A DNA stretch of 53,770 bases from an uncultured Clostridia bacterium (GCA_944354125.1 CALVPT010000013.1:1-53770); one strand, 5' to 3'. Shown: positions 7,718-18,183, counted from the stretch's first letter. The notes: a model not told the origin generated them from the letters alone. A program made the numbers and translations.

Positions 7718-10543
7718 TTACCGGGCAGACGGAAGAATTTTCTTTAAGAACTGACCCGTATAGCTCTTATCGCAGGCGGCAATCTCTTCGGGAGAGCCGA
7801 CGGCAACGATAGTGCCGCCCTTGTCGCCGCCCTCGGGGCCGAGGTCTATGAGATAGTCCGCCGTCTTTATCACGTCGAGGTTGTGCTCAATGACTATTAC
7901 GGTGTTACCTCCCTCTCTCAGTCTGGTGAGTATCTTTATGAGCTTATCGACGTCGTAGGTATGCAGTCCCGTAGTCGGCTCGTCGAGGATATAAACCGTC
8001 TTGCCCGTGCTGCGCTTTGAAAGCTCGGTTGCAAGCTTTACCCTCTGCGCCTCGCCGCCCGAAAGGGTGGTCGCGCTCTGTCCGAGTTTGATATACCCGA
8101 GTCCCACGTCGAGAAGGGTCTTGAGTTTGTTGTATATCGACGAGACGGGCTTGAAAAATTCGCAGGCCTCCTCGACAGTCATATCCAGGACGTCGGATAT
8201 CGACTTGCCCTTATACTTTACCTCTAAGGTTTCCCTGTTGTAGCGCTTTCCGCCGCATACCTCGCAGGGGACGAAGATGTCGGGCAGGAAGTGCATTGCA
8301 ATCTGCAATATGCCGTCGCCCTGACAATGCTCGCACCTGCCGCCTGCGACGTTGAAGGAAAATCTTCCGCTCTTATAGCCCCTCTCCTTGGCATCGGGAG
8401 TGGCGGCAAAGAGGTCCCTTATCATCGTGAATACGCCCGTGTACGTGGCAGGGTTGCTCCTGGGGGTTCTGCCTATCGGCTGCTGGTCTATGGCGATTAC
8501 CTTGTCGAAATATTCCAGCCCCTCGAACCTTTCGGCATTGCCGAGCTGCTGTCTCGCCCCGTTTAAGTTGTTTGCAAGGTAGGGATAGATTATCTCGTTT
8601 ACAAGGCTGGACTTTCCCGAACCCGAAACGCCCGTCACCGCCGTTATGAGTCCGACGGGAATGGAAACGTCTATGCCCTTGAGGTTGTTCTGACGGCAAC
8701 CGTATACTTTCAGAAAGCGTCCGTCGGGCTTTGCGCGGCAGAGAGGAACTTCTATCTTCCTCCTGCCTGCCAGATAGTCGCCCGTAATCGAGTGCGGCTC
8801 CGCCATTATATCCTCCTGAGTGCCGCACGCCACGACCTCGCCGCCGTGCACGCCTGCCTTGGGGCCGATATCGACGATATAGTCCGCCGCCTTTATGGTA
8901 TCCTCGTCGTGCTCGACGACGATTAATGTGTTGCCTATGTCCCTGAGTCCCTGCAACGACTTCAAAAGCTTTTCGTTGTCGCGCTGGTGAAGGCCTATGG
9001 ACGGCTCGTCAAGGATATATAAAACGCCCGTAAGCGCGCTGCCTATCTGCGTGGCGAGGCGGATTCTCTGGCTCTCTCCGCCCGAGAGCGTTGCCGCCGA
9101 ACGCGACAGAGTGAGATAGCCCAGCCCTACGTTTTCGAGGAAGTTTATGCGGTTGTCTATCTCTTTTACTATGTTGTCCGCAATCATGTGCTCGGTCGGC
9201 GTGAAGAAGGAAAAGTCAGAGAACGCCTTGAGATCGTCCACCGACATATCGCATACTTCTGCTATATTCTTTCCTCCGACGGTGACGGCGAGCGCCTCCT
9301 TTTTAAGCCTTTTGCCGTGACAGCAGGGGCACTCGGTCGTGCGCATATAGCGCTCTATGTCCCACTTTACGGAATCGGACGAGGTCTGATTGTAACGCCT
9401 TTGCAGGTTTGCCGCAAAGCCCTCCCACGCCGTAGAATAGCTGCCAGAGAAGCGATATGCGTGATAGTCGAGTTCTATCTTTTCGCCGCCGTTGCCGTAC
9501 ATGAGCATGTTGTACACGCCCTCGGGAAGGTCCTTTACGGGCACGTCGAGCGAGAAGCCGTACACCTTGGAGAGCGAAGTAAGATACATCTGCGTCATTG
9601 CAGAGGAATCGAGATTCCATCCGCTTATCTTTATTGCTCCCTCCCTTAAGGTCTTTGTCTTGTCGGGACAGATGAGGTCGGGGTCGACCGCCTGCTTGAA
9701 GCCAAGTCCCGAACATTCGGGGCAGGCGCCCCAGGGCGTATTGAAGGAGAAGAGGCGCGGCTCTATCTCCTCTATCGAAATTCCGCAGTCGGGGCAGGCA
9801 TACTTTGTGGAATATACCTCCTCCTTTCCGTCGCAATCTATGGTGACCAGGCCGTCGGCGAGCTTTAACGCGCTCTCAAGGCTGTCCGTAAGGCGCTTTA
9901 ATACGCCATCCTTTATAACAAGTCTGTCTATGACGACGGCGATGTTGTGGCGGATATTCTTTTCGAGGTGAATTTCCTCCTGCAGGTCGTAGAGATTTCC
10001 GTCTATCTTTACCCTGCCGTAACCGCTCTTTTTATAGGAGGCAAGCTCCTTTACGAACTCGCCCTTCTTGCCGCGGACGACGGGGGCCTCCACCATGATC
10101 TTGCTGCCGACGGGCATGAGCATTACCCTGTCGGCTATCTCGTCGACAGACTGGCGGCGTATTTCCCTGCCGCACTTGGGGCAGTGGGGCACGCCTACCC
10201 TGGCAAACAGCAGACGGAAGTAGTCATAAATTTCTGTCACCGTGCCCACCGTAGAACGGGGATTGTGCGAGGTCGTCTTCTGGTCTATGGATATGGCGGG
10301 AGAAAGCCCGTCTATCGACTCGACATCGGGCTTTTCCATCTGTCCCAAGAACTGACGGGCATAGGACGAAAGGCTTTCGATATACCTCCTCTGCCCCTCG
10401 GCGAATATGGTATCGAACGCCAGCGTCGACTTGCCGCTGCCCGAAAGCCCCGTGAATACCGTAAGCGTGTTGCGCGGTATGTGCACATCTATGTTCTTTA
10501 AGTTGTTTTCCTTTGCTCCCCTTACAAATATCTCGTCTTTCAT
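7718..10543 (-). CDS. uvrA: UvrABC excision nuclease ATPase subunit A
   Basis: A 941-residue damage-recognition ATPase of nucleotide excision repair. Both ABC modules are complete: Walker [10 protein letters not shown] (about 32) and GVSGSGKSS (about 640), signature [12 protein letters not shown] (about 490) and [12 protein letters not shown] (about 830), each with its DEP Walker B. The zinc modules show paired CxxC motifs (CPDC/CPEC near 250-280; CEHC/CEVC near 735-760). Length is normal. Its ATG overlaps the uvrB stop as ATGA (10540-10543), so translation is coupled. No clear terminator follows; transcription may run into the ferritin operon 137 bp downstream. Confidence 0.98.
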   Translation of the reverse strand: MKDEIFVRGAKENNLKNIDVHIPRNTLTVFTGLSGSGKSTLAFDTIFAEGQRRYIESLSSYARQFLGQMEKPDVESIDGLSPAISIDQKTTSHNPRSTVGTVTEIYDYFRLLFARVGVPHCPKCGREIRRQSVDEIADRVMLMPVGSKIMVEAPVVRGKKGEFVKELASYKKSGYGRVKIDGNLYDLQEEIHLEKNIRHNIAVVIDRLVIKDGVLKRLTDSLESALKLADGLVTIDCDGKEEVYSTKYACPDCGISIEEIEPRLFSFNTPWGACPECSGLGFKQAVDPDLICPDKTKTLREGAIKISGWNLDSSAMTQMYLTSLSKVYGFSLDVPVKDLPEGVYNMLMYGNGGEKIELDYHAYRFSGSYSTAWEGFAANLQRRYNQTSSDSVKWDIERYMRTTECPCCHGKRLKKEALAVTVGGKNIAEVCDMSVDDLKAFSDFSFFTPTEHMIADNIVKEIDNRINFLENVGLGYLTLSRSAATLSGGESQRIRLATQIGSALTGVLYILDEPSIGLHQRDNEKLLKSLQGLRDIGNTLIVVEHDEDTIKAADYIVDIGPKAGVHGGEVVACGTQEDIMAEPHSITGDYLAGRRKIEVPLCRAKPDGRFLKVYGCRQNNLKGIDVSIPVGLITAVTGVSGSGKSSLVNEIIYPYLANNLNGARQQLGNAERFEGLEYFDKVIAIDQQPIGRTPRSNPATYTGVFTMIRDLFAATPDAKERGYKSGRFSFNVAGGRCEHCQGDGILQIAMHFLPDIFVPCEVCGGKRYNRETLEVKYKGKSISDVLDMTVEEACEFFKPVSSIYNKLKTLLDVGLGYIKLGQSATTLSGGEAQRVKLATELSKRSTGKTVYILDEPTTGLHTYDVDKLIKILTRLREGGNTVIVIEHNLDVIKTADYLIDLGPEGGDKGGTIVAVGSPEEIAACDKSYTGQFLKKILPSAR

Positions 10544-12507
10544 GATTTCTTTGCCTTCAACAGCTTCTTTCTCAGCTCTGAAATTGCGTCCCTTATCTCT
10601 ATGGCACGCTCGAAGTCGAGCTGTGCGGACGCAACTTTCATAAGCGCCTTCAGTTTTTCTATCTCGGCAGGGATATCGCCGACTTTTATGTCGTCCGCCC
10701 TGCTCTTTTTGGTCGTTATGCCGAGGCTTATCTTAGCCTCCTTTATTATCGTCTTTGGCGTTATGCCGTGTTCCCTGTTGTACGCCGACTGAATGGCGCG
10801 GCGGCGGTTGGTCTCGTCAATCGCCCTCTTCATGCTGCCCGTCATTGTATCGGCATACATTATTACTCTGCCTTCGGCGTTTCTCGCCGCCCTGCCTATG
10901 GTCTGCACGAGCGCCGTCTCGCTCCTCAAAAAGCCCTCCTTGTCGGCGTCGAGTATGGCGACGAGTTTGACTTCGGGAAGGTCGAGTCCCTCCCTGAGGA
11001 GGTTTATTCCGCAGAGGACGTCGAATTCGCCCCCTCTTAAGCCGTTTATTATGTCAACCCTCTCCAAAGTGTCTATGTCAGAGTGCATATAGCGAACCTT
11101 TATGCCGTGTTCCTTGAGGTAATCGGTCAGATTTTCAGCCATACGTTTGGTCATTGTAGTGACCAACACCTTTCCTCCGCCGCCGACTACGCCGTTGATT
11201 TCGCCGAGCAGATCGTCTATCTGTCCCTTCGTGGGGCGAATGGTTATTTCGGGATCAAGCAATCCCGTAGGACGGATGAGCTGTTCGACTACCTGCCCCG
11301 CCTCGCCGAGTTCGTAGGGCGCGGGCGTAGCCGAAACGCAGATAAGCTGGGGGATTCTCTCGTCGAATTCCTCGAATGTAAGCGGTCTGTTGTCGAACGC
11401 CGACTTGAGACGGAAACCGTAACCGACGAGGTTTTCCTTCCTCGAGCGGTCGCCGTGATACATCGCCCTTATCTGCGGTATTGTCATATGGCTTTCGTCT
11501 ATGAATACTAAAAATCTGCCCTTGGGGAAATAGTCCAGAAGGGTAAACGACGGCTCGCCGGGCTTTCTGCCGTCGAAATAGCGGCTGTAATTCTCTATGC
11601 CGCTGCAATAGCCTATCTCGCGCATCATCTCTATGTCGAAGGTCGTGCGCTGTTCGAGTCTTTGCGCCTCCAAAAGCTTGCCTTCGTCGCGGAACGCCTT
11701 TACCTCGTCGTGCATGTCGCGCTCTATCATCGATAGCGCCGACTGCATCTTCTCGCTGCCAACCGCATACTGGCTGGCAGGGAATATGAGCACGTGCTTG
11801 AGCTCCGACAGGATATTGCCCGTCAGCGCGTCCTCTTCGCATATTCTGTCTATCTCGTCGCCGAAAAATTCCACCCTTATGGCAATTTCCGAATTGCTGG
11901 CAGGAAAAATTTCGACTATGTCGCCGCGCACTCTGAAGCACGAACGGTGAAAGTCGGTATCGTTGCGCTGATACTGTATTTCCACGAGATTGCGCAAAAG
12001 CGCATCCCTCTCCATCTCCATTCCAGGACGGAGAGAAATGCTCAGGCGGAAGTACTCTTCGGGCGCGCCCAGACCGTATATGCACGAAACAGACGCGACG
12101 ACTATGACGTCCTCCCTCTCGCCGAGCGAACTCGTGGCGGAGTTCCTCAGCTTATCTATCTCGTCGTTGAGGCTCATGTCCTTTTCGATATACGTATCCG
12201 TGGAGGGGATATAGCTCTCGGGCTGATAGTAGTCGTAATACGAGACGAAGTATTCCACCCTGTTTTCGGGGAAAAATTCCTTGAACTCGTTGCTAAGCTG
12301 CGCGGCGAGCGTCTTGTTGTGAGCTATGACGAGCGTGGGACGGTTGACCTCCTTTATGACGTTTGCCATGGTGAAGGTCTTGCCCGAACCCGTGACGCCG
12401 ACGAGCACCTGCGTGCGTATGCCGTCCAGTACGCCTTCCGTCAGCTTTCTTATTGCCTCGGGCTGGTCGCCCGTGGGATTGAATCTGGAGTGTAATTTGA
12501 ATTCCAT
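10540..12507 (-). CDS. uvrB: UvrABC excision nuclease subunit B
   Basis: A 655-residue helicase-like subunit that verifies damage and recruits UvrC. Seen: Walker A GVTGSGKT (about 41), the beta-hairpin region [18 protein letters not shown] (about 335), helicase motif [11 protein letters not shown], and the C-terminal UVR coiled-coil ([13 protein letters not shown]) that contacts UvrC. Start: the ATG at 12507 fits the family N-terminus (PTGDQPEAI about residue 12). A TTG five codons upstream is only about 6 nt from the predicted transcript start, and neither has a strong ribosome site. First gene of the uvrBA operon; uvrC is not in the window. Confidence 0.97.
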   Translation of the reverse strand: MEFKLHSRFNPTGDQPEAIRKLTEGVLDGIRTQVLVGVTGSGKTFTMANVIKEVNRPTLVIAHNKTLAAQLSNEFKEFFPENRVEYFVSYYDYYQPESYIPSTDTYIEKDMSLNDEIDKLRNSATSSLGEREDVIVVASVSCIYGLGAPEEYFRLSISLRPGMEMERDALLRNLVEIQYQRNDTDFHRSCFRVRGDIVEIFPASNSEIAIRVEFFGDEIDRICEEDALTGNILSELKHVLIFPASQYAVGSEKMQSALSMIERDMHDEVKAFRDEGKLLEAQRLEQRTTFDIEMMREIGYCSGIENYSRYFDGRKPGEPSFTLLDYFPKGRFLVFIDESHMTIPQIRAMYHGDRSRKENLVGYGFRLKSAFDNRPLTFEEFDERIPQLICVSATPAPYELGEAGQVVEQLIRPTGLLDPEITIRPTKGQIDDLLGEINGVVGGGGKVLVTTMTKRMAENLTDYLKEHGIKVRYMHSDIDTLERVDIINGLRGGEFDVLCGINLLREGLDLPEVKLVAILDADKEGFLRSETALVQTIGRAARNAEGRVIMYADTMTGSMKRAIDETNRRRAIQSAYNREHGITPKTIIKEAKISLGITTKKSRADDIKVGDIPAEIEKLKALMKVASAQLDFERAIEIRDAISELRKKLLKAKKS

Positions 12508-12534
12508 ATTAGCAATAAACAATAGTTTTTATTG

Positions 12535-12563
12535 ATTATACCGCCGAACGGCATAAAAAGCAA
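12535..12563 (-). promoter_or_regulatory. Promoter of uvrBA
   Basis: Minus strand: TTGCTT (12558-12563), 17-bp spacer, TATAAT (12535-12540); start near 12528, leader about 20 nt. No LexA box was found. An inverted repeat GGCATAA...TTATGCC (12550-12573) overlaps the -35. Confidence 0.65.
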
Positions 12564-12604
12564 TCAAATTATGCCCCGTACGGCAAGAAAAAATAACCGT
12601 TTAA

Positions 12605-12636
12605 AAACTCGGCGGAAAAATGTGCTCCGCCGAGTC
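12605..12636 (-). terminator. Terminator of the first two-component operon
   Basis: Stem ACTCGGCGGA (12607-12616) with TCCGCCGAGT (12626-12635); on the minus strand TTTTTAAA follows. Confidence 0.85.
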
Positions 12637-12641
12637 GTATT

Positions 12642-14126
12642 TTATTTGTCCGTCTCTTCAGGCTCTTCGGGAACGGAGGAGACGGCGGGGAAATCGACAT
12701 AGAAAACCGAACCCTTGCCCTCTTCCGAATTGACGCCGAAGTTGAAGGAATGCGCATTGAGAATTATCTTTACGATATTGAGTCCCAGACCCGTGCCCTT
12801 GACGGGGCGCGTATGGCTGTCCTTGCTGCGGTAATACCTCTCCCAGATGTGCTTCTTCTCCTCCTCGTCTATTCCCTTGCCCGTATCGCGCACGGCAAAC
12901 TTTATCCTGTCGTCCTCCGCGCTGTACTTCAGGGAAATGTATATGGTCTTGTCCTCGCCCGTGTAGTTGACGGCGTTGGATATGAGGTTGTATATGACCT
13001 GACCTATCTTCTCCTCGTCGGCGAGGGTGTACATGTTGGGGTCTACGTCGACCATAATCTTGTAGCCCTGCGTCTCCTGAAGATAGCCGAACTTGGCTAT
13101 TATGCCGTAGAGAAATTCGGTCAGGTTGAACACCTTTTTATTGAGCTGACCGAGTCCCGAACGTATCTTAGAGGTTATGAGTATGTCGTTCACCAGCCCC
13201 GTAAGCCTGTCCGATTCCTCGATTATTACGCTGAGGTGCTTGTTGCGCTTTTCGGGGTTATCGCCCGAAATTTCCTGTATCATGGAGGCATATGCCTTTA
13301 TCATGGTGAGCGGCGTCTTTAAGTCGTGCGTGACGTTGGCCAAAAGCTCCTTCTGGAAATCGTCGCTCTTTTTTATCTCGTCCCTCATGTAGTTGAGCGC
13401 GTCGGAAAGCTTTGCAACCTCGGCATATTCCGCCGACGTGAACTGCACTGAGAAATCGCCTTCGGCAAGCTTGCCGACATTCTGCGAAAGATTGCGTATG
13501 GGTCTGGACAACTTTTCGGCGAGCGAATAGGAAATTATGAACGCCACCAATATTACGCCGAGCGATATGAGTATGACGTACAGCTGGGTCTGCTTGATGG
13601 AATCTGCAAGCGGCGATATGGGATATCTGACGAGCAGCTTTGCGCGCGTATTGCTGTAGCGAACGCAGGAAACATAGTTGAAGGTCTTGTTTTCCCCCTC
13701 GCCCGAGCTGTATTCAGTCACGGCGTTATTCTCCCATACGGGCATATTGGATTTGACTTCCTCGGTTATGTTGCCCAGCTTTTCGGGCGCGACGAACATC
13801 TGGGGATAGAGTATAACGCCGCCCTCCGAGATTATGAACACCGTCACGCTGTCATAGAGCGCATATTCGTTGACCTTGCTTATCTTGACCAGTTCGGGCA
13901 GCTTATCGTCGTTGACTATCTCCGTGAGCTCGCCGCCTATCTCCTTGACCCTTCTTATCTGCTGGGACATGAAGGCGTTGCCGAGCACCGAATAGCATAC
14001 GACCGCGACGATGAGTATTATGCCGACGGCAAAGACGGTAAAGTATCGCCACAGTATGACGTTAGTGTTTATGCATTTGAATTTTTTACACCCCTTGCGC
14101 TTTTCGGTGCATTTTTCATGCTTCAA
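12642..14126 (-). CDS. Sensor histidine kinase with HAMP domain
   Basis: A 494-residue membrane sensor kinase. A basic, Cys-containing N-terminus is followed by TM1 (about 26-50), an extracellular sensor domain (about 52-180), TM2 (about 182-204), HAMP (about 205-258, PIRNLSQNVGKLAEGDF), the HisKA H-box ANVTHDLKTPL (His about 268) and a HATPase domain with N-box NLISNAVNYT, G1 DTGKGID and G2 GTGLGLNI. All catalytic motifs are intact. Its start overlaps the regulator by 11 bp. It phosphorylates the adjacent OmpR-type regulator; the stimulus is unknown. An acidic proline/glutamate tail ends the protein. Confidence 0.93.
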   Translation of the reverse strand: MKHEKCTEKRKGCKKFKCINTNVILWRYFTVFAVGIILIVAVVCYSVLGNAFMSQQIRRVKEIGGELTEIVNDDKLPELVKISKVNEYALYDSVTVFIISEGGVILYPQMFVAPEKLGNITEEVKSNMPVWENNAVTEYSSGEGENKTFNYVSCVRYSNTRAKLLVRYPISPLADSIKQTQLYVILISLGVILVAFIISYSLAEKLSRPIRNLSQNVGKLAEGDFSVQFTSAEYAEVAKLSDALNYMRDEIKKSDDFQKELLANVTHDLKTPLTMIKAYASMIQEISGDNPEKRNKHLSVIIEESDRLTGLVNDILITSKIRSGLGQLNKKVFNLTEFLYGIIAKFGYLQETQGYKIMVDVDPNMYTLADEEKIGQVIYNLISNAVNYTGEDKTIYISLKYSAEDDRIKFAVRDTGKGIDEEEKKHIWERYYRSKDSHTRPVKGTGLGLNIVKIILNAHSFNFGVNSEEGKGSVFYVDFPAVSSVPEEPEETDK

Positions 14127-14781
14127 ATTTGTAACCCACGCCCCTTAACGTAACAATGAATTTACGGTATTCCTTGAGGTTGGCGCGCAGCATCTTTATG
14201 TGCGTGTCCACCGTGCGGTCATCGCCGTAGAAGTCAAAGCCCCATACGTCGTACAGCAGCTTTTCCCTGGTAAGGGCTATGCCCTTGTTCTTTATGAAGT
14301 AAAACAGTATTTCGTATTCCTTGGGGGTAAGGTCGACCTTCTCCCCGTCTACGAATACGTTGCGTCCAGCCATGTCTACGGTCAGTCCCTCGAACGTGAC
14401 GACGTCGCCCGTCTCGTCCTTCTGGTTGCGGCGCTTGGTTACGACGTTTATCCTTGCCATGACCTCCTTGGGCGAAAAGGGCTTGGTTACGTAGTCGTCT
14501 ACGCCTATCTCGAAGCCGAACAGCTTGTCGTATTCCTCCCCCCTCGCCGAGAGCATTATGACGGGAATATCCTTTATCTTCTTTATCTCCTTGACCGCAG
14601 AAAAGCCGTCAAGTCGGGGCATCATTACGTCCATGAGGATTATGTCGTAGTCATTCTCGCGGCACAGCCTTACAGCCTCCATGCCGTCTGCAGCCTCGAA
14701 CGCCTGGTTGCCCTCGAATTCGACATATTCCTTGAGCACGTTCCTTATCATCTCTTCATCGTCAACTATCAAGACTTTCAC
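14116..14781 (-). CDS. OmpR-family response regulator
   Basis: A 221-residue DNA-binding regulator. The receiver domain (1-115) has the acidic pair DDEE, phospho-acceptor Asp in DIILMDVMMP (about 51), Ser in MLSARG and Lys in DDYVTKPFSP. The C-terminal winged helix (about 128-221) shows LTPKEYEILFYF and DDRTVDTHIKMLRANL, the OmpR/PhoB pattern. The start is GTG at 14781, 8 nt from GGGGGAGT. First gene of the operon; it partners the kinase at 12642-14126. Target genes are unknown. Confidence 0.95.
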   Translation of the reverse strand: MKVLIVDDEEMIRNVLKEYVEFEGNQAFEAADGMEAVRLCRENDYDIILMDVMMPRLDGFSAVKEIKKIKDIPVIMLSARGEEYDKLFGFEIGVDDYVTKPFSPKEVMARINVVTKRRNQKDETGDVVTFEGLTVDMAGRNVFVDGEKVDLTPKEYEILFYFIKNKGIALTREKLLYDVWGFDFYGDDRTVDTHIKMLRANLKEYRKFIVTLRGVGYKFEA

Positions 14782-14814
14782 TTAGGTTTACTCCCCCGAT
14801 TGTATTTCAAATAT

Positions 14815-14842
14815 ATTATACATTATAAACGGCTTTGTGCAA
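14815..14842 (-). promoter_or_regulatory. Promoter of the first two-component operon
   Basis: Minus strand: TTGCAC (14837-14842), 16-bp spacer, TATAAT (14815-14820). Confidence 0.6.
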
Positions 14843-14906
14843 AGTTAAATGTCTTTATTATGAAAAAATAGTGAAACTTTTCCCAGAAAAAAGTGCCCTA
14901 AATCTG

Positions 14907-14935
14907 TTGACAAGGCGCATAGGCGGTGATATAAT
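14907..14935 (+). promoter_or_regulatory. Promoter of the radical-SAM repair operon
   Basis: Full-consensus TTGACA (14907-14912), 17-bp spacer, TATAAT (14930-14935). Start near 14942, directly at the LexA-like box. The 75-nt leader contains a hairpin (CACCGGA/TCCGGTG, 14959-14979) of unknown role. Confidence 0.85.
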
Positions 14936-14942
14936 AGCTATA

Positions 14943-14956
14943 CGAACATATGTTTA
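14943..14956 (+). promoter_or_regulatory. LexA/DinR-type SOS box
   Basis: CGAACATATGTTTA matches the Gram-positive LexA consensus CGAACRNRYGTTYC at 13 of 14 positions, with a palindromic core AACATATGTT. It begins at about +1 of the strong promoter, where a repressor would block initiation. No other such box was noticed in the window. Confidence 0.75.
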
Positions 14957-15016
14957 AGCACCGGATAACGGGTCCGGTGAGACATGATAGAGTTCGCATA
15001 ACGGGAGGAAACGCAT

Positions 15017-16273
15017 ATGCTGGACGCCAGACGTCTTGAAATTTTAACCGAAAGCGCCAAATATGACGTTTCCTGTTCCTCTTCGGGTTCAAAACGGGTG
15101 AACGCCAAGGGGGGCTTGGGTAACGCTTCCGTCGGAGGGATATGCCACTCCTTTACCCCCGACGGAAGATGTATATCCTTACTTAAAATTCTGATGAGCA
15201 ACGACTGCCTGTATGACTGCGAATACTGTCCCAACAGGCGCAGCGCGGACGTGCCGAGGGCGAGCATTACGCCCGACGAAATCTGCGAGCTGACGATAAA
15301 CTTTTACAAGAGAAACTATATTGAGGGGCTCTTCCTCTCCTCCGCCGTATTCTCCTCGCCCGACAGGACCATGGAGGCGCTGTGCGAGACGGTGGTCAAG
15401 CTGAGGAAGATATACAACTTCAACGGATATATACACCTGAAGGGCATACCCTATGCCGACGACGCGCTCATAATGAGGGCGGCAAAGTACGTGGACAGAA
15501 TGAGCTTCAACATAGAGCTGCCCAGCGAAAAATCGCTTAAGCTGCTAGCCCCGCAAAAGACGCGCGACAGCCTTATTCTGCCCATGAAAAAGCTGAGCGC
15601 GGCGAGGGAATACGACAAGCAGAACAAGATAAGAAGCGGCAAGGTCATACCTGCGGGACAGACGACGCAGATGATTATAGGCGCTTCGCCCGAGAGCGAC
15701 GGGCAGATACTCCGCCTTACCGAGGCGCTTTACCGCAAGATGGGACTGAAGAGAGTATACTACTCCTCCTACATTCCCGTAGTCGAAAGTCCTAAACTTC
15801 CGACCGTCGGGGCAGGACTGCTGCGCGAGCACAGACTGTACCAGGCAGACTGGCTGATTCGCTTTTACGGCTTCGACGTGGACGAACTGTGCGGAGAGGG
15901 CGACAATCTGGACGCCGACTGCGACCCCAAGTGCGCGTGGGCGATGAGAAACATGCAGCTCTTCCCCGTAGAGGTCAACACCGCGCCGCTCGAGATGCTT
16001 TTAAGGGTGCCGGGGATAGGCGCGAGGGGCGCATACCGCATAATAAACGCGCGGAAATATACTGCGCTTGACTTTGATAATCTTGCAAAAATGCGCATAA
16101 TAATCAAGAGAGCCAAGCACTTCATAACGTGCAAGGGCAAATTTTACGGCTCTGAAAGCCGAGGCGCTATAAAGGCCGCCCTGATGCTCGACAACAGGGC
16201 GGAGAACGCCGAACAGCTTTCGATGTTCTCCTCTCCCGACGTCGCGGTCAGCGCCATTACGGGTGAGATATGA
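15017..16273 (+). CDS. Putative DNA modification/repair radical SAM protein
   Basis: A 418-residue radical SAM enzyme. The [4Fe-4S] motif CLYDCEYC (CxxxCxxC, about residues 59-66) sits after an N-terminal segment with GICHSFTPDGR. A helix-hairpin-helix near the C-terminus (LLRVPGIGARGAYRII, about 328-343) suggests DNA binding. This matches the family described as a radical SAM protein linked to a uracil-DNA-glycosylase-like partner (TIGR03916, from memory). The ATG follows GGGAGG at 8 nt. Its stop overlaps the next gene as ATGA. The LexA-like box at the promoter supports a DNA-damage role. The reaction is not known. Confidence 0.88.
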   Translation: MLDARRLEILTESAKYDVSCSSSGSKRVNAKGGLGNASVGGICHSFTPDGRCISLLKILMSNDCLYDCEYCPNRRSADVPRASITPDEICELTINFYKRNYIEGLFLSSAVFSSPDRTMEALCETVVKLRKIYNFNGYIHLKGIPYADDALIMRAAKYVDRMSFNIELPSEKSLKLLAPQKTRDSLILPMKKLSAAREYDKQNKIRSGKVIPAGQTTQMIIGASPESDGQILRLTEALYRKMGLKRVYYSSYIPVVESPKLPTVGAGLLREHRLYQADWLIRFYGFDVDELCGEGDNLDADCDPKCAWAMRNMQLFPVEVNTAPLEMLLRVPGIGARGAYRIINARKYTALDFDNLAKMRIIIKRAKHFITCKGKFYGSESRGAIKAALMLDNRAENAEQLSMFSSPDVAVSAITGEI

Positions 16274-16998
16274 TTTATTATGTTGTAGACGGCAGCGAGG
16301 ACTGCTTTTATACGGCGGTATTCGACGCATACAGGCAAAAGGACGCCATCATAACCTCGGAGAGCAATCTGCAGACCGAGCTTGAAAGCCGCATAGTCGA
16401 AGTGACCGCAGACGCCGAAAAGGCGGAAAGAGTGAGAAAAAAATTAAGGCAGCTTGACGGCGGCGCGGAAAACGACATACACCTGGCGCTGAGAAGCTGC
16501 GACCCACTAAGGGAGAACACCGCGTTCGGATATATACGGCTCATAATCGAAAAAGGCGGTCCCGTGAGAAAGATGCTTGCACACCCTGTAGTGCTGGAGA
16601 TGAGCGACATAACGGGAAAAGTTACGGGCGAACTGCACAAACTCAAGGGCTTTCTGCGCTTCATGGAAAACGCGCAGGGCGTGCTATACGCCCCCTTCTC
16701 CCCCGACAACGACATAACCGACCTGATAGCTCCGCACTTTGCCGAGCGGTTCAAAAACCAACGCTTCGTCATACACGACGTAAGGCGCAAGATTGCCGCG
16801 CTGTACGACGGGGAGCAGATTATCCTTACGAGCGTGGACAGCGCCGAGATATACCTTTCGGAATATGAAAAGTACTTCGAGGACCTGTGGAAACAGTACT
16901 ATAAGTCGGTGAACATAGCCAGCCGACCCCACGAAAAACAGATGAAGGGCTACATGCCCGTACGCTACTGGAAATTCCTGCCCGAAAAACAGCGCTGA
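16270..16998 (+). CDS. DUF4130-type DNA metabolism protein (radical SAM partner)
   Basis: A 242-residue soluble protein. It matches the family found next to the radical SAM repair protein (TIGR03915/DUF4130, from memory), which in some bacteria is fused to a uracil-DNA-glycosylase domain; no such domain is present here. Conserved-looking blocks are HPVVLEMSDITGKVTGELHKLKG broken here as VLEMSDITGKV and HKLKGFLRF, then ENAQGVLYAPFSPDNDI and HFAERF. It overlaps the radical SAM gene by 4 bp, so the two are co-translated and very likely act together under SOS control. Biochemical activity is unknown. Confidence 0.85.
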   Translation: MIYYVVDGSEDCFYTAVFDAYRQKDAIITSESNLQTELESRIVEVTADAEKAERVRKKLRQLDGGAENDIHLALRSCDPLRENTAFGYIRLIIEKGGPVRKMLAHPVVLEMSDITGKVTGELHKLKGFLRFMENAQGVLYAPFSPDNDITDLIAPHFAERFKNQRFVIHDVRRKIAALYDGEQIILTSVDSAEIYLSEYEKYFEDLWKQYYKSVNIASRPHEKQMKGYMPVRYWKFLPEKQR

Positions 16999-17188
16999 AC
17001 GATACACGGACTAATTCGGGCGCAAATGACAGTCGCCGAGTAAGGCGCGGCTTAAAAATTGAGATGCCCGATTGTCGGGGGCGCAAATTCGGCGCACCTT
17101 ACCGTCCGTCGGAGTCAAACCGCCGCCGTTTGCCCGTCGGGACGCAGGGTGAAAAACAAAGCATTGTCAGGACTGAACGGAAAAATAT
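16999..17188. other. Intergenic stretch, nothing recognised
   Basis: A GC-rich spacer between convergent genes without a convincing frame, promoter or RNA fold. The reading frames crossing it are antisense to mrp. Confidence 0.4.
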
Positions 17189-17218
17189 GGCGCCTGCCGC
17201 AATCTTGCGGCAGGCGCC
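17189..17218. terminator. Bidirectional hairpin between the DUF4130 gene and mrp
   Basis: A 13-bp perfect stem (17189-17201 with 17206-17218). On the minus strand ATATTTTTC follows, fitting the mrp transcript; the plus-strand T run is weaker. Confidence 0.75.
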
Positions 17219-17258
17219 TTTACCTAAAAATATTTACATTGCTGTGAGGCAATCGCCA

Positions 17259-18101
17259 TTACTTCTTGGCGACGCCTGCCTGTGCGGCTATCCTGTCAAA
17301 GAATTCGGAATAATAATTGTGACCGAACTCCTCTATTTTGCCCTCGTCGGCGGCACGGGTCAGCTCGCCGTCCACGGGTACCTTTACTATGTTGGCTATG
17401 CCGTGCTCGAGCGCAACACTCTCGACGTGGCTCTCGCCGAATATGCTTATCTTTTTGCCGCAATCGGGACAGGTGATATAGCTCATGTTTTCGACTATGC
17501 CGAGAATGGGAATATTCATCATATTTGCCATCTTCACCGCCTTGCCGACTATCATTCCGACGAGGTCCTGCGGCGTGGTGACGATTACTATGCCGTCAAG
17601 GGGCAGGCTCTGGAATATGGTGAGGGGAACGTCGCCCGTTCCGGGGGGCATATCTATGAACATTATGTCTACGTCGTGCCAGATGACGTCCGTCCAGAAC
17701 TGCAGAACGGTGCCCGATATCAGCGAACCGCGCCATACGACGGGGTCGTCCTCCCTGTCGAGAAGCACGTTCATGGACATAACCTGAATGCCGCTCTCCG
17801 TCTCTACGGGGAGAATGCCGCCTTCGCCGCCCATCGCCCTGTCCTTAAGGCCGAACATGCGCGGTATGGAAGGGCCCGTGATGTCGGCGTCCATAATCGC
17901 CGTCGTATAGCCCTTTTTATTGCTTGCAGAGGCTAGCATGGCGCACGTCATGGATTTGCCTACGCCGCCCTTGCCCGACACTACCGCTATTACCTTTCTT
18001 ATCTTACTGAGCTTATGCGGCGCTTTCTTAAGGTTCTGGCTCTTTCTGGAAGAACAGTTTTCGCCGCACGAAGAACAGTCATGAGAACAATTTTCTGCCA
18101 T
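17259..18101 (-). CDS. mrp: Mrp/NBP35-family iron-sulfur carrier ATPase
   Basis: A 280-residue P-loop ATPase that carries and delivers [4Fe-4S] clusters to apoproteins. The deviant Walker A VVSGKGGVGKS is at about residue 40, FIDMPPGTGD at about 150, and the cluster-binding CPDCGK at about 212. An N-terminal Cys-rich tail (Cys at 5, 9, 12 and 16: CSHDCSSCGENC) resembles the NBP35 N-terminal cluster site, a feature common in anaerobes. The ATG follows AAAGGAG. It is monocistronic and may supply clusters to enzymes such as the radical SAM proteins of this window, which is inference. Confidence 0.93.
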   Translation of the reverse strand: MAENCSHDCSSCGENCSSRKSQNLKKAPHKLSKIRKVIAVVSGKGGVGKSMTCAMLASASNKKGYTTAIMDADITGPSIPRMFGLKDRAMGGEGGILPVETESGIQVMSMNVLLDREDDPVVWRGSLISGTVLQFWTDVIWHDVDIMFIDMPPGTGDVPLTIFQSLPLDGIVIVTTPQDLVGMIVGKAVKMANMMNIPILGIVENMSYITCPDCGKKISIFGESHVESVALEHGIANIVKVPVDGELTRAADEGKIEEFGHNYYSEFFDRIAAQAGVAKK

Positions 18102-18127
18102 AAAATTCTCCTTTGAATACCTTAGTT

Positions 18128-18156
18128 ATTTTAAGATATTGACCATAAAAAGTCAA
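18128..18156 (-). promoter_or_regulatory. Promoter of mrp
   Basis: Minus strand: TTGACT (18151-18156), 17-bp spacer, TAAAAT (18128-18133). Confidence 0.7.
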
Positions 18157-18183
18157 GTTATTTATAAACCGACAAAAATTTAG

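Noticed and set aside
12520..12600. SOS box search upstream of uvrBA
   Set aside because: CGAAC occurs in the spacer, but the GTTYC half is missing, so no LexA box is claimed.
17064..17936. Long plus-strand frame across mrp
   Set aside because: Antisense to a confidently identified gene and includes its terminator; no motif.
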